64,000 nucleotides of DNA, taken from the NCBI GenBank assembly GCA_037389465.1, contig JAZARR010000201.1, positions 1,984,001 through 2,048,000 of the forward strand, written 5' to 3'. Every line of letters starts with the position of its first letter. Position 1 is the stretch's first letter. The position numbers and the translations under genes were made by a program. Origin of the DNA: Baylisascaris procyonis (Eukaryota; Nematoda; Chromadorea; Rhabditida; Ascarididae). This document shows positions 24,770 to 37,018 of this stretch, piece after piece. Below the pieces are notes generated by a model. The model saw only the letters and a program-made list of their open reading frames with translations, was not told the origin of the DNA and did no database searches.

Positions 24770-27700
24770 TCGAAATTGAAGACAAAAAATATTTTTTCAT
24801 AATTCCATGTGCTACCCCCTCACGATTGAAAAAATGCGATTTTTGGGAATTTTTTTCTCGGCTTCTGTTTGCCCTTGGGCGGCAGTCCGTGTACCGTTCG
24901 ACGAGTCTCGGCGAGCTAACGACGAATCAAAAGATCGTTCAGCACCACATGTGATAGCAGAGGAGAACGAGGACTCCCAAAATTCCAAAAATCGAGATTT
25001 GGGAAATTCGGGCCGGTCGATTCGATCGTCAACTTCTCTCTCGAAATCTAATGATCTATATATCGTCTGATAGAGCTTCTGAAGCTGTGTCGAAAAAAGT
25101 AAACCGCGGGCGCATATGCCTAACCATTGCTTAGAAAAAAATTCCGAAATATCAATTACAGTACAATTATATAAAAATGCAAGATTTCTGGACCTATAAT
25201 TTCATGTCTTTCATATAAAGCAGCAAACTGCGCACAGATTCGCATTCACCTCATGGAACTCTATCGTTTAATACCAAGATCATCGAAATTGAAGACAAAA
25301 AATATTTTTTCAAATTTCCATGTGCTACCCCCTTACGATTGAAAAAATGCGATTTTTGGGAATTTTTTTCTCGGCTTCTGTTTGCCCTTGGGCGGCAGTC
25401 CATGTACCGTTCGACGAGTCTCGGCGAGCTAACGACGAATCAAAAGACCGTTCAGCACCACATGTGATAGCAGAGGAGAACGAGGACTCCCAAAATTCCA
25501 AAAATCGAGATTTGGGAAACTCGGGCCGGTCGATTCGATCGTCAACTTCTCTCTCGAAATCTAATGATCTATATATCGTCTGATAGAGCTTCTGAAGCTG
25601 TGTCGAAAAAAGTAAACCGCGGGCGCATATGCCTAACCATTGCTTAGAAAAAAATTCCGAAATATCAATTACAGTACAATTATATAAAAATGCAAGATTT
25701 CTGGACCTATAATTTCATGTCTTTCATATAAAGCAGCAAACGGCGCACAGATTCGCATTCACCTCATGGAACTCTATCGTTTAATACCAAGATCATCGAA
25801 ATTGAAGACAAAAAATATTTTTTCAAATTTCCATGTGCTACCCCCTTACGATTGAAAAAATGCGATTTTTGGGAATTTTTTTCTCGGCTTCTGTTTGCCC
25901 TTGGGCGGCAGTCCATGTACCGTTCGACGAGTCTCGGCGAGCTAACGACGAATCAAAAGACCGTTCAGCACCACATGTGATAGCAGAGGAGAACGAGGAC
26001 TCCCAAAATTCCAAAAATCGAGATTTGGGAAATTCGGGCCGGTCGATTCGATCGTCAACTTCTCTCTCGAAATCTAATGATCTATATATCGTCTGATAGA
26101 GCTTCTGAAGCTGTGTCGAAAAAAGTAAACCGCGGGCGCATATGCCTAACCATTGCTTAGAAAAAAATTCCGAAATATCAATTACAGTACAATTATATAA
26201 AAATGCAAGATTTCTGGACCTATAATTTCATGTCTTTCATATAAAGCAGCAAACTGTGCACAGATTCGCATTCACCTCATGAAACTCTATCGTTTAATAC
26301 CAGGATCATCGAAATTGAAGACAAAAAATATTTTTTCAAAATTCCATGTGCTACCCCCTTACGATTGAAAAAATGCGATTTTTGGGAATTTTTTCTCGGC
26401 TTCTGTTTGCCCTTGGGCGGCAGTCCGTGTACCGTTCGACGAGTCTCGGCGAGCTAACGACGAATCAAAAGATCGTTCAGCACCACATGTGATAGCAGAG
26501 GAGAACGAGGACTCCCAAAATTCCAAAAATCGAGATTTGGGAAATTCGGGCCGGTCGATTCGATCGTCAACTTCTCTCTCGAAATCTAATGATCTATATA
26601 TCGTCTGATAGAGCTTCTGAAGCTGTGTCGAAAAAAGTAAACCGCGGGCGCATATGCCTAACCATTGCTTAGAAAAAAATTCCGAAATATCAATTACAGT
26701 ACAATTATATAAAAATGCAAGATTTCTGGACCTATAATTTCATGTCTTTCATATAAAGCAGCAAACTGCGCACAGATTCGCATTCACCTCATGGAACTCT
26801 ATCGTTTAATACCAAGATCATCGAAATTGAAGACAAAAAATATTTTTTCAAAATTCCATGTGCTACCCCCTTACGATTGAAAAAATGCGATTTTTGGGAA
26901 TTTTTTTCTCGGCTTCTGTTTGCCCTTGGGCGGCAGTCCGTGTACCGTTCGACGAGTCTCGGCGAGCTAACGACGAATCAAAAGATCGTTCAGCACCACA
27001 TGTGATAGCAGAGGAGAACGAGGACTCCCAAAATTCCAAAAATCGAGATTTGGGAAATTCGGGCCGGTCGATTCGATCGTCAACTTCTCTCTCGAAATCT
27101 AATGATCTATATATCGTCTGATAGAGCTTCTGAAGCTGTGTCGAAAAAAGTAAACCGCGGGCGCATATGCCTAACCATTGCTTAGAAAAAAATTCCGAAA
27201 TATCAATTACAGTACAATTATATAAAAATGCAAGATTTCTGGACCTATAATTTCATGTCTTTCATATAAAGCAGCAAACTGCGCACAGATTCGCATTCAC
27301 CTCATGGAACTCTATCGTTTAATACCAAGATCATCGAAATTGAAGACAAAAAATATTTTTTCAAATTTCCATGTGCTACCCCCTTACGATTGAAAAAATG
27401 CGATTTTTGGGAATTTTTTCTCGGCTTCTGTTTGCCCTTGGGCGGCAGTCCATGTACCGTTCGACGAGTCTCGGCGAGCTAACGACGAATCAAAAGACCG
27501 TTCAGCACCACATGTGATAGCAGAGGAGAACGAGGACTCCCAAAATTCCAAAAATCGAGATTTGGGAAATTCGGGCCGGTCGATTCGATCGTCAACTTCT
27601 CTCTCGAAATCTAACGATCTATATATCGTCTGATAGAGCTTCTGAAGCTGTGTCGAAAAAAGTAAACCGCGGGCGCATATGCCTAACCATTGCTTAGAAA

Positions 27701-30700
27701 AAAATTCCGAAATATCAATTACAGTACAATTATATAAAAATGCAAGATTTCTGGACCTATAATTTCATGTCTTTCATATAAAGCAGCAAACTGTGCACAG
27801 ATTCGCATTCACCTCATGAAACTCTATCGTTTAATACCAAGATCATCGAAATTGAAGACAAAAAATATTTTTTCAAATTTCCATGTGCTACCCCCTTACG
27901 ATTGAAAAAATGCGATTTTTGGGAATTTTTTTCTCGGCTTCTGTTTGCCCTTGGGCGGCAGTCCATGTACCGTTCGACGAGTCTCGGCGAGCTAACGACG
28001 AATCAAAAGATCGTTCAGCACCACATGTGATAGCAGAGGAGAACGAGGACTCCCAAAATTCCAAAAATCGAGATTTGGGAAATTCGGGCCGGTCGATTCG
28101 ATCGTCAACTTCTCTCTCGAAATCTAATGATCTATATATCGTCTGATAGAGCTTCTGAAGCTGTGTCGAAAAAAGTAAACCGCGGGCGCATATGCCTAAC
28201 CATTGCTTAGAAAAAAATTCCGAAATATCAATTACAGTACAATTATATAAAAATGCAAGATTTCTGGACCTATAATTTCATGTCTTTCATATAAAGCAGC
28301 AAACTGTGCACAGATTCGCATTCACCTCATGAAACTCTATCGTTTAATACCAGGATCATCGAAATTGAAGACAAAAAATATTTTTTCATAATTCCATGTG
28401 CTACCCCCTCACGATTGAAAAAATGCGATTTTTGGGAATTTTTTCTCGGCTTCTGTTTGCCCTTGGGCGGCAGTCCGTGTACCGTTCGACGAGTCTCGGC
28501 GAGCTAACGACGAATCAAAAGATCGTTCAGCACCACATGTGATAGCAGAGGAGAACGAGGACTCCCAAAATTCCAAAAATCGAGATTTGGGAAATTCGGG
28601 CCGGTCGATTCGATCGTCAACTTCTCTCTCGAAATCTAATGATCTATATATCGTCTGATAGAGCTTCTGAAGCTGTGTCGAAAAAAGTAAACCGCGGGCG
28701 CATATGCCTAACCATTGCTTAGAAAAAAATTCCGAAATATCAATTACAGTACAATTATATAAAAATGCAAGATTTCTGGACCTATAATTTCATGTCTTTC
28801 ATATAAAGCAGCAAACTGCGCACAGATTCGCATTCACCTCATGGAACTCTATCGTTTAATACCAAGATCATCGAAATTGAAGACAAAAAATATTTTTTCA
28901 AATTTCCATGTGCTACCCCCTTACGATTGAAAAAATGCGATTTTTGGGAATTTTTTCTCGGCTTCTGTTTGCCCTTGGGCGGCAGTCCATGTACCGTTCG
29001 ACGAGTCTCGGCGAGCTAACGACGAATCAAAAGACCGTTCAGCACCACATGTGATAGCAGAGGAGAACGAGGACTCCCAAAATTCCAAAAATCGAGATTT
29101 GGGAAACTCGGGCCGGTCGATTCGATCGTCAACTTCTCTCTCGAAATCTAATGATCTATATATCGTCTGATAGAGCTTCTGAAGCTGTGTCGAAAAAAGT
29201 AAACCGCGGGCGCATATGCCTAACCATTGCTTAGAAAAAAATTCCGAAATATCAATTACAGTACAATTATATAAAAATGCAAGATTTCTGGACCTATAAT
29301 TTCATGTCTTTCATATAAAGCAGCAAACGGCGCACAGATTCGCATTCACCTCATGGAACTCTATCGTTTAATACCAAGATCATCGAAATTGAAGACAAAA
29401 AATATTTTTTCAAATTTCCATGTGCTACCCCCTTACGATTGAAAAAATGCGATTTTTGGGAATTTTTTCTCGGCTTCTGTTTGCCCTTGGGCGGCAGTCC
29501 ATGTACCGTTCGACGAGTCTCGGCGAGCTAACGACGAATCAAAAGACCGTTCAGCACCACATGTGATAGCAGAGGAGAACGAGGACTCCCAAAATTCCAA
29601 AAATCGAGATTTGGGAAATTCGGGCCGGTCGATTCGATCGTCAACTTCTCTCTCGAAATCTAATGATCTATATATCGTCTGATAGAGCTTCTGAAGCTGT
29701 GTCGAAAAAAGTAAACCGCGGGCGCATATGCCTAACCATTGCTTAGAAAAAAATTCCGAAATATCAATTACAGTACAATTATATAAAAATGCAAGATTTC
29801 TGGACCTATAATTTCATGTCTTTCATATAAAGCAGCAAACTGTGCACAGATTCGCATTCACCTCATGAAACTCTATCGTTTAATACCAAGATCATCGAAA
29901 TTGAAGACAAAAAATATTTTTTCAAATTTCCATGTGCCCCCTTACGATTGAAAAAATGCGATTTTTGGGAATTTTTTTCTCGGCTTCTGTTTGCCCTTGG
30001 GCGGCAGTCCATGTACCGTTCGACGAGTCTCGGCGAGCTAACGACGAATCAAAAGACCGTTCAGCACCACATGTGATAGCAGAGGAGAACGAGGACTCCC
30101 AAAATTCCAAAAATCGAGATTTGGGAAATTCGGGCCGGTCGATTCGATCGTCAACTTCTCTCTCGAAATCTAATGATCTATATATCGTCTGATAGAGCTT
30201 CTGAAGCTGTGTCGAAAAAAGTAAACCGCGGGCGCATATGCCTAACCATTGCTTAGAAAAAAATTCCGAAATATCAATTACAGTACAATTATATAAAAAT
30301 GCAAGATTTCTGGACCTATAATTTCATGTCTTTCATATAAAGCAGCAAACTGTGCACAGATTCGCATTCACCTCATGAAACTCTATCGTTTAATACCAGG
30401 ATCATCGAAATTGAAGACAAAAAATATTTTTTCAAAATTCCATGTGCTACCCCCTTACGATTGAAAAAATGCGATTTTTGGGAATTTTTTTCTCGGCTTC
30501 TGTTTGCCCTTGGGCGGCAGTCCGTGTACCGTTCGACGAGTCTCGGCGAGCTAACGACGAATCAAAAGATCGTTCAGCACCACATGTGATAGCAGAGGAG
30601 AACGAGGACTCCCAAAATTCCAAAAATCGAGATTTGGGAAATTCGGGCCGGTCGATTCGATCGTCAACTTCTCTCTCGAAATCTAATGATCTATATATCG

Positions 30701-33700
30701 TCTGATAGAGCTTCTGAAGCTGTGTCGAAAAAAGTAAACCGCGGGCGCATATGCCTAACCATTGCTTAGAAAAAAATTCCGAAATATCAATTACAGTACA
30801 ATTATATAAAAATGCAAGATTTCTGGATCTATAATTTCATGTCTTTCATATAAAGCAGCAAACGGCGCACAGATTCGTATTCACCTCATGGAACTCTATC
30901 GTTTAATACCAAGATCATCGAAATTGAAGACAAAAAATATTTTTTCAAATTTCCATGTGCTACCCCCTTACGATTGAAAAAATGCGATTTTTGGGAATTT
31001 TTTTCTCGGCTTCTGTTTGCCCTTGGGCGGCAGTCCATGTACCGTTCGACGAGTCTCGGCGAGCTAACGACGAATCAAAAGACCGTTCAGCACCACATGT
31101 GATAGCAGAGGAGAACGAGGACTCCCAAAATTCCAAAAATCGAGATTTGGGAAATTCGGGCCGGTCGATTCGATCGTCAACTTCTCTCTCGAAATCTAAC
31201 GATCTATATATCGTCTGATAGAGCTTCTGAAGCTGTGTCGAAAAAAGTAAACCGCGGGCGCATATGCCTAACCATTGCTTAGAAAAAAATTCCGAAATAT
31301 CAATTACAGTACAATTATATAAAAATGCAAGATTTCTGGACCTATAATTTCATGTCTTTCATATAAAGCAGCAAACTGTGCACAGATTCGCATTCACCTC
31401 ATGAAACTCTATCGTTTAATACCAAGATCATCGAAATTGAAGACAAAAAATATTTTTTCAAATTTCCATGTGCTACCCCCTTACGATTGAAAAAATGCGA
31501 TTTTTGGGAATTTTTTTCTCGGCTTCTGTTTGCCCTTGGGCGGCAGTCCATGTACCGTTCGACGAGTCTCGGCGAGCTAACGACGAATCAAAAGACCGTT
31601 CAGCACCACATGTGATAGCAGAGGAGAACGAGGACTCCCAAAATTCCAAAAATCGAGATTTGGGAAACTCGGGCCGGTCGATTCGATCGTCAACTTCTCT
31701 CTCGAAATCTAATGATCTATATATCGTCTGATAGAGCTTCTGAAGCTGTGTCGAAAAAAGTAAACCGCGGGCGCATATGCCTAACCATTGCTTAGAAAAA
31801 AATTCCGAAATATCAATTACAGTACAATTATATAAAAATGCAAGATTTCTGGACCTATAATTTCATGTCTTTCATATAAAGCAGCAAACTGTGCACAGAT
31901 TCGCATTCACCTCATGAAACTCTATCGTTTAATACCAGGATCATCGAAATTGAAGACAAAAAATATTTTTTCAAAATTCCATGTGCTACCCCCTTACGAT
32001 TGAAAAAATGCGATTTTTGGGAATTTTTTTCTCGGCTTCTGTTTGCCCTTGGGCGGCAGTCCGTGTACCGTTCGACGAGTCTCGGCGAGCTAACGACGAA
32101 TCAAAAGATCGTTCAGCACCACATGTGATAGCAGAGGAGAACGAGGACTCCCAAAATTCCAAAAATCGAGATTTGGGAAATTCGGGCCGGTCGATTCGAT
32201 CGTCAACTTCTCTCTCGAAATCTAATGATCTATATATCGTCTGATAGAGCTTCTGAAGCTGTGTCGAAAAAAGTAAACCGCGGGCGCATATGCCTAACCA
32301 TTGCTTAGAAAAAAATTCCGAAATATCAATTACAGTACAATTATATAAAAATGCAAGATTTCTGGATCTATAATTTCATGTCTTTCATATAAAGCAGCAA
32401 ACGGCGCACAGATTCGCATTCACCTCATGGAACTCTATCGTTTAATACCAAGATCATCGAAATTGAAGACAAAAAATATTTTTTCAAATTTCCATGTGCT
32501 ACCCCCTTACGATTGAAAAAATGCGATTTTTGGGAATTTTTTTCTCGGCTTCTGTTTGCCCTTGGGCGGCAGTCCATGTACCGTTCGACGAGTCTCGGCG
32601 AGCTAACGACGAATCAAAAGACCGTTCAGCACCACATGTGATAGCAGAGGAGAACGAGGACTCCCAAAATTCCAAAAATCGAGATTTGGGAAATTCGGGC
32701 CGGTCGATTCGATCGTCAACTTCTCTCTCGAAATCTAATGATCTATATATCGTCTGATAGAGCTTCTGAAGCTGTGTCGAAAAAAGTAAACCGCGGGCGC
32801 ATATGCCTAACCATTGCTTAGAAAAAAATTCCGAAATATCAATTACAGTACAATTATATAAAAATGCAAGATTTCTGGATCTATAATTTCATGTCTTTCA
32901 TATAAAGCAACAAACGGCGCACAGATTCGCATTCACCTCATGGAACTCTATCGTTTAATACCAAGATCATCGAAATTGAAGACAAAAAATATTTTTTCAA
33001 ATTTCCATGTGCTACCCCCTTACGATTGAAAAAATGCGATTTTTGGGAATTTTTTTCTCGGCTTCTGTTTGCCCTTGGGCGGCAGTCCATGTACCGTTCG
33101 ACGAGTCTCGGCGAGCTAACGACGAATCAAAAGACCGTTCAGCACCACATGTGATAGCAGAGGAGAACGAGGACTCCCAAAATTCCAAAAATCGAGATTT
33201 GGGAAATTCGGGCCGGTCGATTCGATCGTCAACTTCTCTCTCGAAATCTAATGATCTATATATCGTCTGATAGAGCTTCTGAAGCTGTGTCGAAAAAAGT
33301 AAACCGCGGGCGCATATGCCTAACCATTACTTAGAAAAAAATTCCGAAATATCAATTACAGTACAATTATATAAAAATGCAAGATTTCTGGACCTATAAT
33401 TTCATGTCTTTCATATAAAGCAGCAAACTGCGCACAGATTCGCATTCACCTCATGAAACTCTATCGTTTAATACCAAGATCATCGAAATTGAAGACAAAA
33501 AATATTTTTTCAAATTTCCATGTGCTACCTACCCCCTTACGATTGAAAAAATGCCATTTTTGGGAATTTTTTTCTCGGCTTCTGTTTGCCCTTGGGCGGC
33601 AGTCCATGTACCGTTCGACGAGTCTCGGCGAGCTAACGACGAATCAAAAGACCGTTCAGCACCACATGTGATAGCAGAGGAGAACGAGGACTCCCAAAAT

Positions 33701-34490
33701 TCCAAAAATCGAGATTTGGGAAATTCGGGCCGGTCGATTCGATCGTCAACTTCTCTCTCGAAATCTAATGATCTATATATCGTCTGATAGAGCTTCTGAA
33801 GCTGTGTCGAAAAAAGTAAACCGCGGGCGCATATGCCTAACCATTGCTTAGAAAAAAATTCCGAAATATCAATTACAGTACAATTATATAAAAATGCAAG
33901 ATTTCTGGACCTATAATTTCATGTCTTTCATATAAAGCAGCAAACGGCGCACAGATTCGCATTCACCTCATGGAACTCTATCGTTTAATACCAAGATCAT
34001 CGAAATTGAAGACAAAAAATATTTTTTCAAATTTCCATGTGCTACCCCCTTACGATTGAAAAAATGCGATTTTTGGGAATTTTTTTCTCGGCTTCTGTTT
34101 GCCCTTGGGCGGCAGTCCGTGTACCGTTCGACGAGTCTCGGCGAGCTAACGACGAATCAAAAGATCGTTCAGCACCACATGTGATAGCAGAGGAGAACGA
34201 GGACTCCCAAAATTCCAAAAATCGAGATTTGGGAAATTCGGGCCGGTCGATTCGATCGTCAACTTCTCTCTCGAAATCTAATGATCTATATATCGTCTGA
34301 TAGAGCTTCTGAAGCTGTGTCGAAAAAAGTAAACCGCGGGCGCATATGCCTAACCATTACTTAGAAAAAAATTCCGAAATATCAATTACAGTACAATTAT
34401 ATAAAAATGCAAGATTTCTGGACCTATAATTTCATGTCTTTCATATAAAGCAGCAAACTGCGCACAGATTCGCATTCACCTCATGAAACT
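24770..34490 (+). repeat. right-hand satellite domain with the same heptamer period
   Basis: Here the diagnostic variants are different (CTGTGCACAG, CCGTGTACC, CCAGGATC, CATAATTCC, CTGGATCT) but the spacing is the same: CATAATTCC at 24798 and 28387 (3,589 bp), AACGATCT at 27615 and 31200 (3,585 bp), the AAACTCGGG monomers near 25.52 and 29.1 kb, and CCAGGATC near 28.35 and 31.94 kb. It therefore represents about 2.7 further heptamers built from a different monomer set. Confidence 0.65.
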
Positions 34491-35371
34491 CTATCGTTTA
34501 ATACCAAGATCATCGAAATTGAGGACGAGAATATATGCAAGAATCAAGTGACAAGACGCAAATTATTTAAGCAATTGTTCCAGCGAATCCTGGTGCATTT
34601 GCCCATTTTCTCTAGGATCTCAGCATCTAGCTATAAAGTGCCTCGTTGGTATTCCAGACAAAGGGTGGAAAAAGTAGGCTGATCAGTCTTATAAACATTA
34701 AACGGATGCGCACTGCCGCAAATGAACCTCGGGTGGACTTATAATGATGAACCTTGGTGCTTGCTTTGTTACCATTGAATGTTCGTTTAAAAAACTTCGG
34801 AAATTGGAATGAAGTATTTGAAACGTATGGAATTGAGGATTCGCATTAGGGATTAAGGATTGACAACTTACAGAAGTCATAAAAATTCCAGGATTCAGAG
34901 AGATAAAAGGAAATCCAGAAATTTTTCTATGGGAGAAGGAAGAAAGATGCAGCTGTTACCGAGCACAGAGCAAATTTTCCTCCCTTTTTTCAGTTTTAAT
35001 GACGCCGAAGAATGAACTATTGCATCCGAACAACTCGTGGCAACATCTATCGTCAGTAATCATGGACTTCATAACCAGCAAAAATTGCCTCCTTAAATGT
35101 GATACGGCAGTCGTCGTCTCAACTTTTAGATACATCCTTGTCAAATACTACTATCCATAAGCCCTAATTGCCAATCGTCAATGGTCCATACAATTATTTT
35201 TGACATTTCAAATGAATTCTATTCGTTCACATGATCTATCGCTTAAACAATAGGTAGCGCAAGCAGGAATATAAAGAGGAGAAAAGATTATGAGTAAAAT
35301 GAACACATAATTACATATAAAATAATCATTAATTTATTTTATTCTATGTCAATTATGCAAATATAATAAAG

Positions 35372-35423
35372 AATATAACCTTTGAACAACTAATAATAAT
35401 ATAACCTTTGAATAACTAATAAT
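35372..35423. repeat. 26-bp direct tandem duplication
   Basis: Two abutting copies (35372-35397 and 35398-35423) of an A+T-rich unit starting AATATAACCTTTGAA, differing at one base (ACAAC/ATAAC). Confidence 0.93.
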
Positions 35424-35812
35424 AACTGAGAACTATGAGCTGAGAAGAAATAAATTTGTCAGTGGAACCATTCGCAAAGAAATAGCAAAGATGCCATCAA
35501 ATTGGCTGCAATAATGATTTATTCGATCGTTGAGGACGTTTTTATTCGGTAATTTGCTACTTTCGCGACGACGAATCAAGAAAGGAAAAACATCGAAAGC
35601 AGAATTGAATCATTGATGAGTCAATGATTGAGAAGATCTGATGAATGACACAATGAATATATATTTGATTCGATTAAAAAATATTTGAATTACAAATTGA
35701 AACTGAAGTAATGTTGATAGTCAAATATTAGTCAAAAAATTACAATGTTCCACTTGGCCACGGCGGTCTGGACACTGAACAACATTAGAAGACATCAAGT
35801 TCGATCTCCCAA

Positions 35813-35826
35813 CCCCCCCCCCCCCC
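35813..35826. repeat. C homopolymer tract
   Basis: A run of 14 C followed by ACTTCCC. Its length may be a sequencing approximation. Confidence 0.85.
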
Positions 35827-36977
35827 ACTTCCCTATTTTTTTAAATAAAGTATTTTACTCGCCCAGGAATTTCGTAGCTTCCCAGTGTCTTGTGCAAGAC
35901 TTTCAAAGAAGTGACTAAATGGAATTTAATGTGCCGGATAATGTTTATCTGCCCTTAAAACTCTCGGTTGTTGGAGTGCTCTTCAAGTGGAATATGAAGT
36001 GCGAGAAATCTGCTGGATGTTCAAAAACTATGAATAAAAAAAAAAATTTTAGGGCACGGAACGCAAGAAAATGGCCTCATAGAAAAGAATAATAATAATA
36101 ACCTCATAGTTCTTTCTTCAAAATTATTATCTCGCCTCTATATTTAATTATGAATTCGATATTCCCGACAAATATACTTAAGAATAAACATATAAAATTT
36201 TATTCAGAAAATACAAATTTGCTATAAATTTGCACATATTTTAGAATTATCACAGGAAAAACATTGAAGCAACATTTTAGAATTGAAAAGGCTGGAAATA
36301 AGCTAGCAGACATCCGCTTGTCAGCCGAAATAAATCCATCACGCAGTGGGAAAATAATCGAAACTATTGTCGATTAATAGTGACTGGCTAGGCCATATAT
36401 TGCCATAAAATTGAATTTGCGTAGATGTTGAATTTGCAACAAGACGATTGCTGTCTCTGCGGAAAGAAAAAAGTGGAAAGTTGACGATAGAAACCAACTG
36501 ATAGCCTGTTATCCTCAAAATTTACGAACAGGATATTTCTGATGCAATATGTAAGAAAAATTTGAACTTTTAAAGGTATTGAATGAAATTATTCACCTGC
36601 AATTAATAAAAATATTTTTCTATCTGTAATTCTATCACGAAAAATATTTCATGAATCATCAAACCTTAAAAATATTCGTTTTAGCAATGATAGAAATGAT
36701 AAGCTGCTTTGCTATTGGTCAAGTTTTGTTTTATGGATGATAGAATGGCAACAAACAATCAGCAGCATATCAGTGCCAAAGAAATTTGATGTGAGAGAAA
36801 TGATCCATTCAGTGAAGAAGAATTTTTTAGCAAAGAAAAATTATATAAAATATCGACAGCTGCCAGGATTTTTATGATCGAATTATCAAGTACCACATGC
36901 TACGGTAGTTGCAAAATAAAGATTATTTATTTCATTCTTGTATTGCCTTCATTATATGATAAGCGAAGAGTAAAAAC

Positions 36978-37018
36978 GGGGATGGGGGGAGGGGATGGGG
37001 AAGGAGGAGGGGGGGGGG
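36978..37018 (+). repeat. G-rich tract, potential G-quadruplex
   Basis: Four G runs of at least four separated by one or two bases (GGGG-AT-GGGGGG-A-GGGG-AT-GGGG at 36978-37000), followed by GGAGGAGG and a run of about ten G. This matches the canonical intramolecular G-quadruplex pattern. No gene is nearby, so a regulatory role cannot be inferred. Confidence 0.85.

Larger units (their letters stand above)
5270..34535 (+). repeat. 513-bp satellite array, about 57 head-to-tail copies
   Basis: From the first CTATCGTTTAATACCAAG at 5270 to the last at 34491, the same unit repeats without interruption every 511-517 bp, giving 57 complete monomers plus a 3' fragment of about 45 bp. All copies share one orientation. 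Copies are nearly identical, differing at a small set of recurring positions: a 6T/7T run, GACCG/GATCG, TATAATTT/TATAGTTT, CTGCGC/CGGCGC/CTGTGC, CATGGAA/CATGAAA and CCATGT/CCGTGT. The unit is visibly richer in G+C than the flanks. No transposase, reverse transcriptase, tRNA, rRNA or spliced-leader sequence is seen in it. Open frames of 60-87 codons recur because the unit recurs; many are broken by the T-run, so I do not call genes. The best call is satellite DNA. The copy number depends on a correct assembly. Confidence 0.97.

Noticed and set aside
5255..34300. Dozens of 60-87 codon plus- and minus-strand open frames spaced about 513 bp apart
   Set aside because: They are copies of one satellite-encoded frame, broken in many monomers by 6T/7T changes. 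They have no conserved domain and no sign of selection on the protein.
5270..34535. CRISPR array or tandem RNA gene cluster as explanation of the 513-bp periodicity
   Set aside because: There are no unique spacers between short repeats, and no spliced-leader, 5S, U-RNA or tRNA-like sequence or convincing pol III boxes in the unit.
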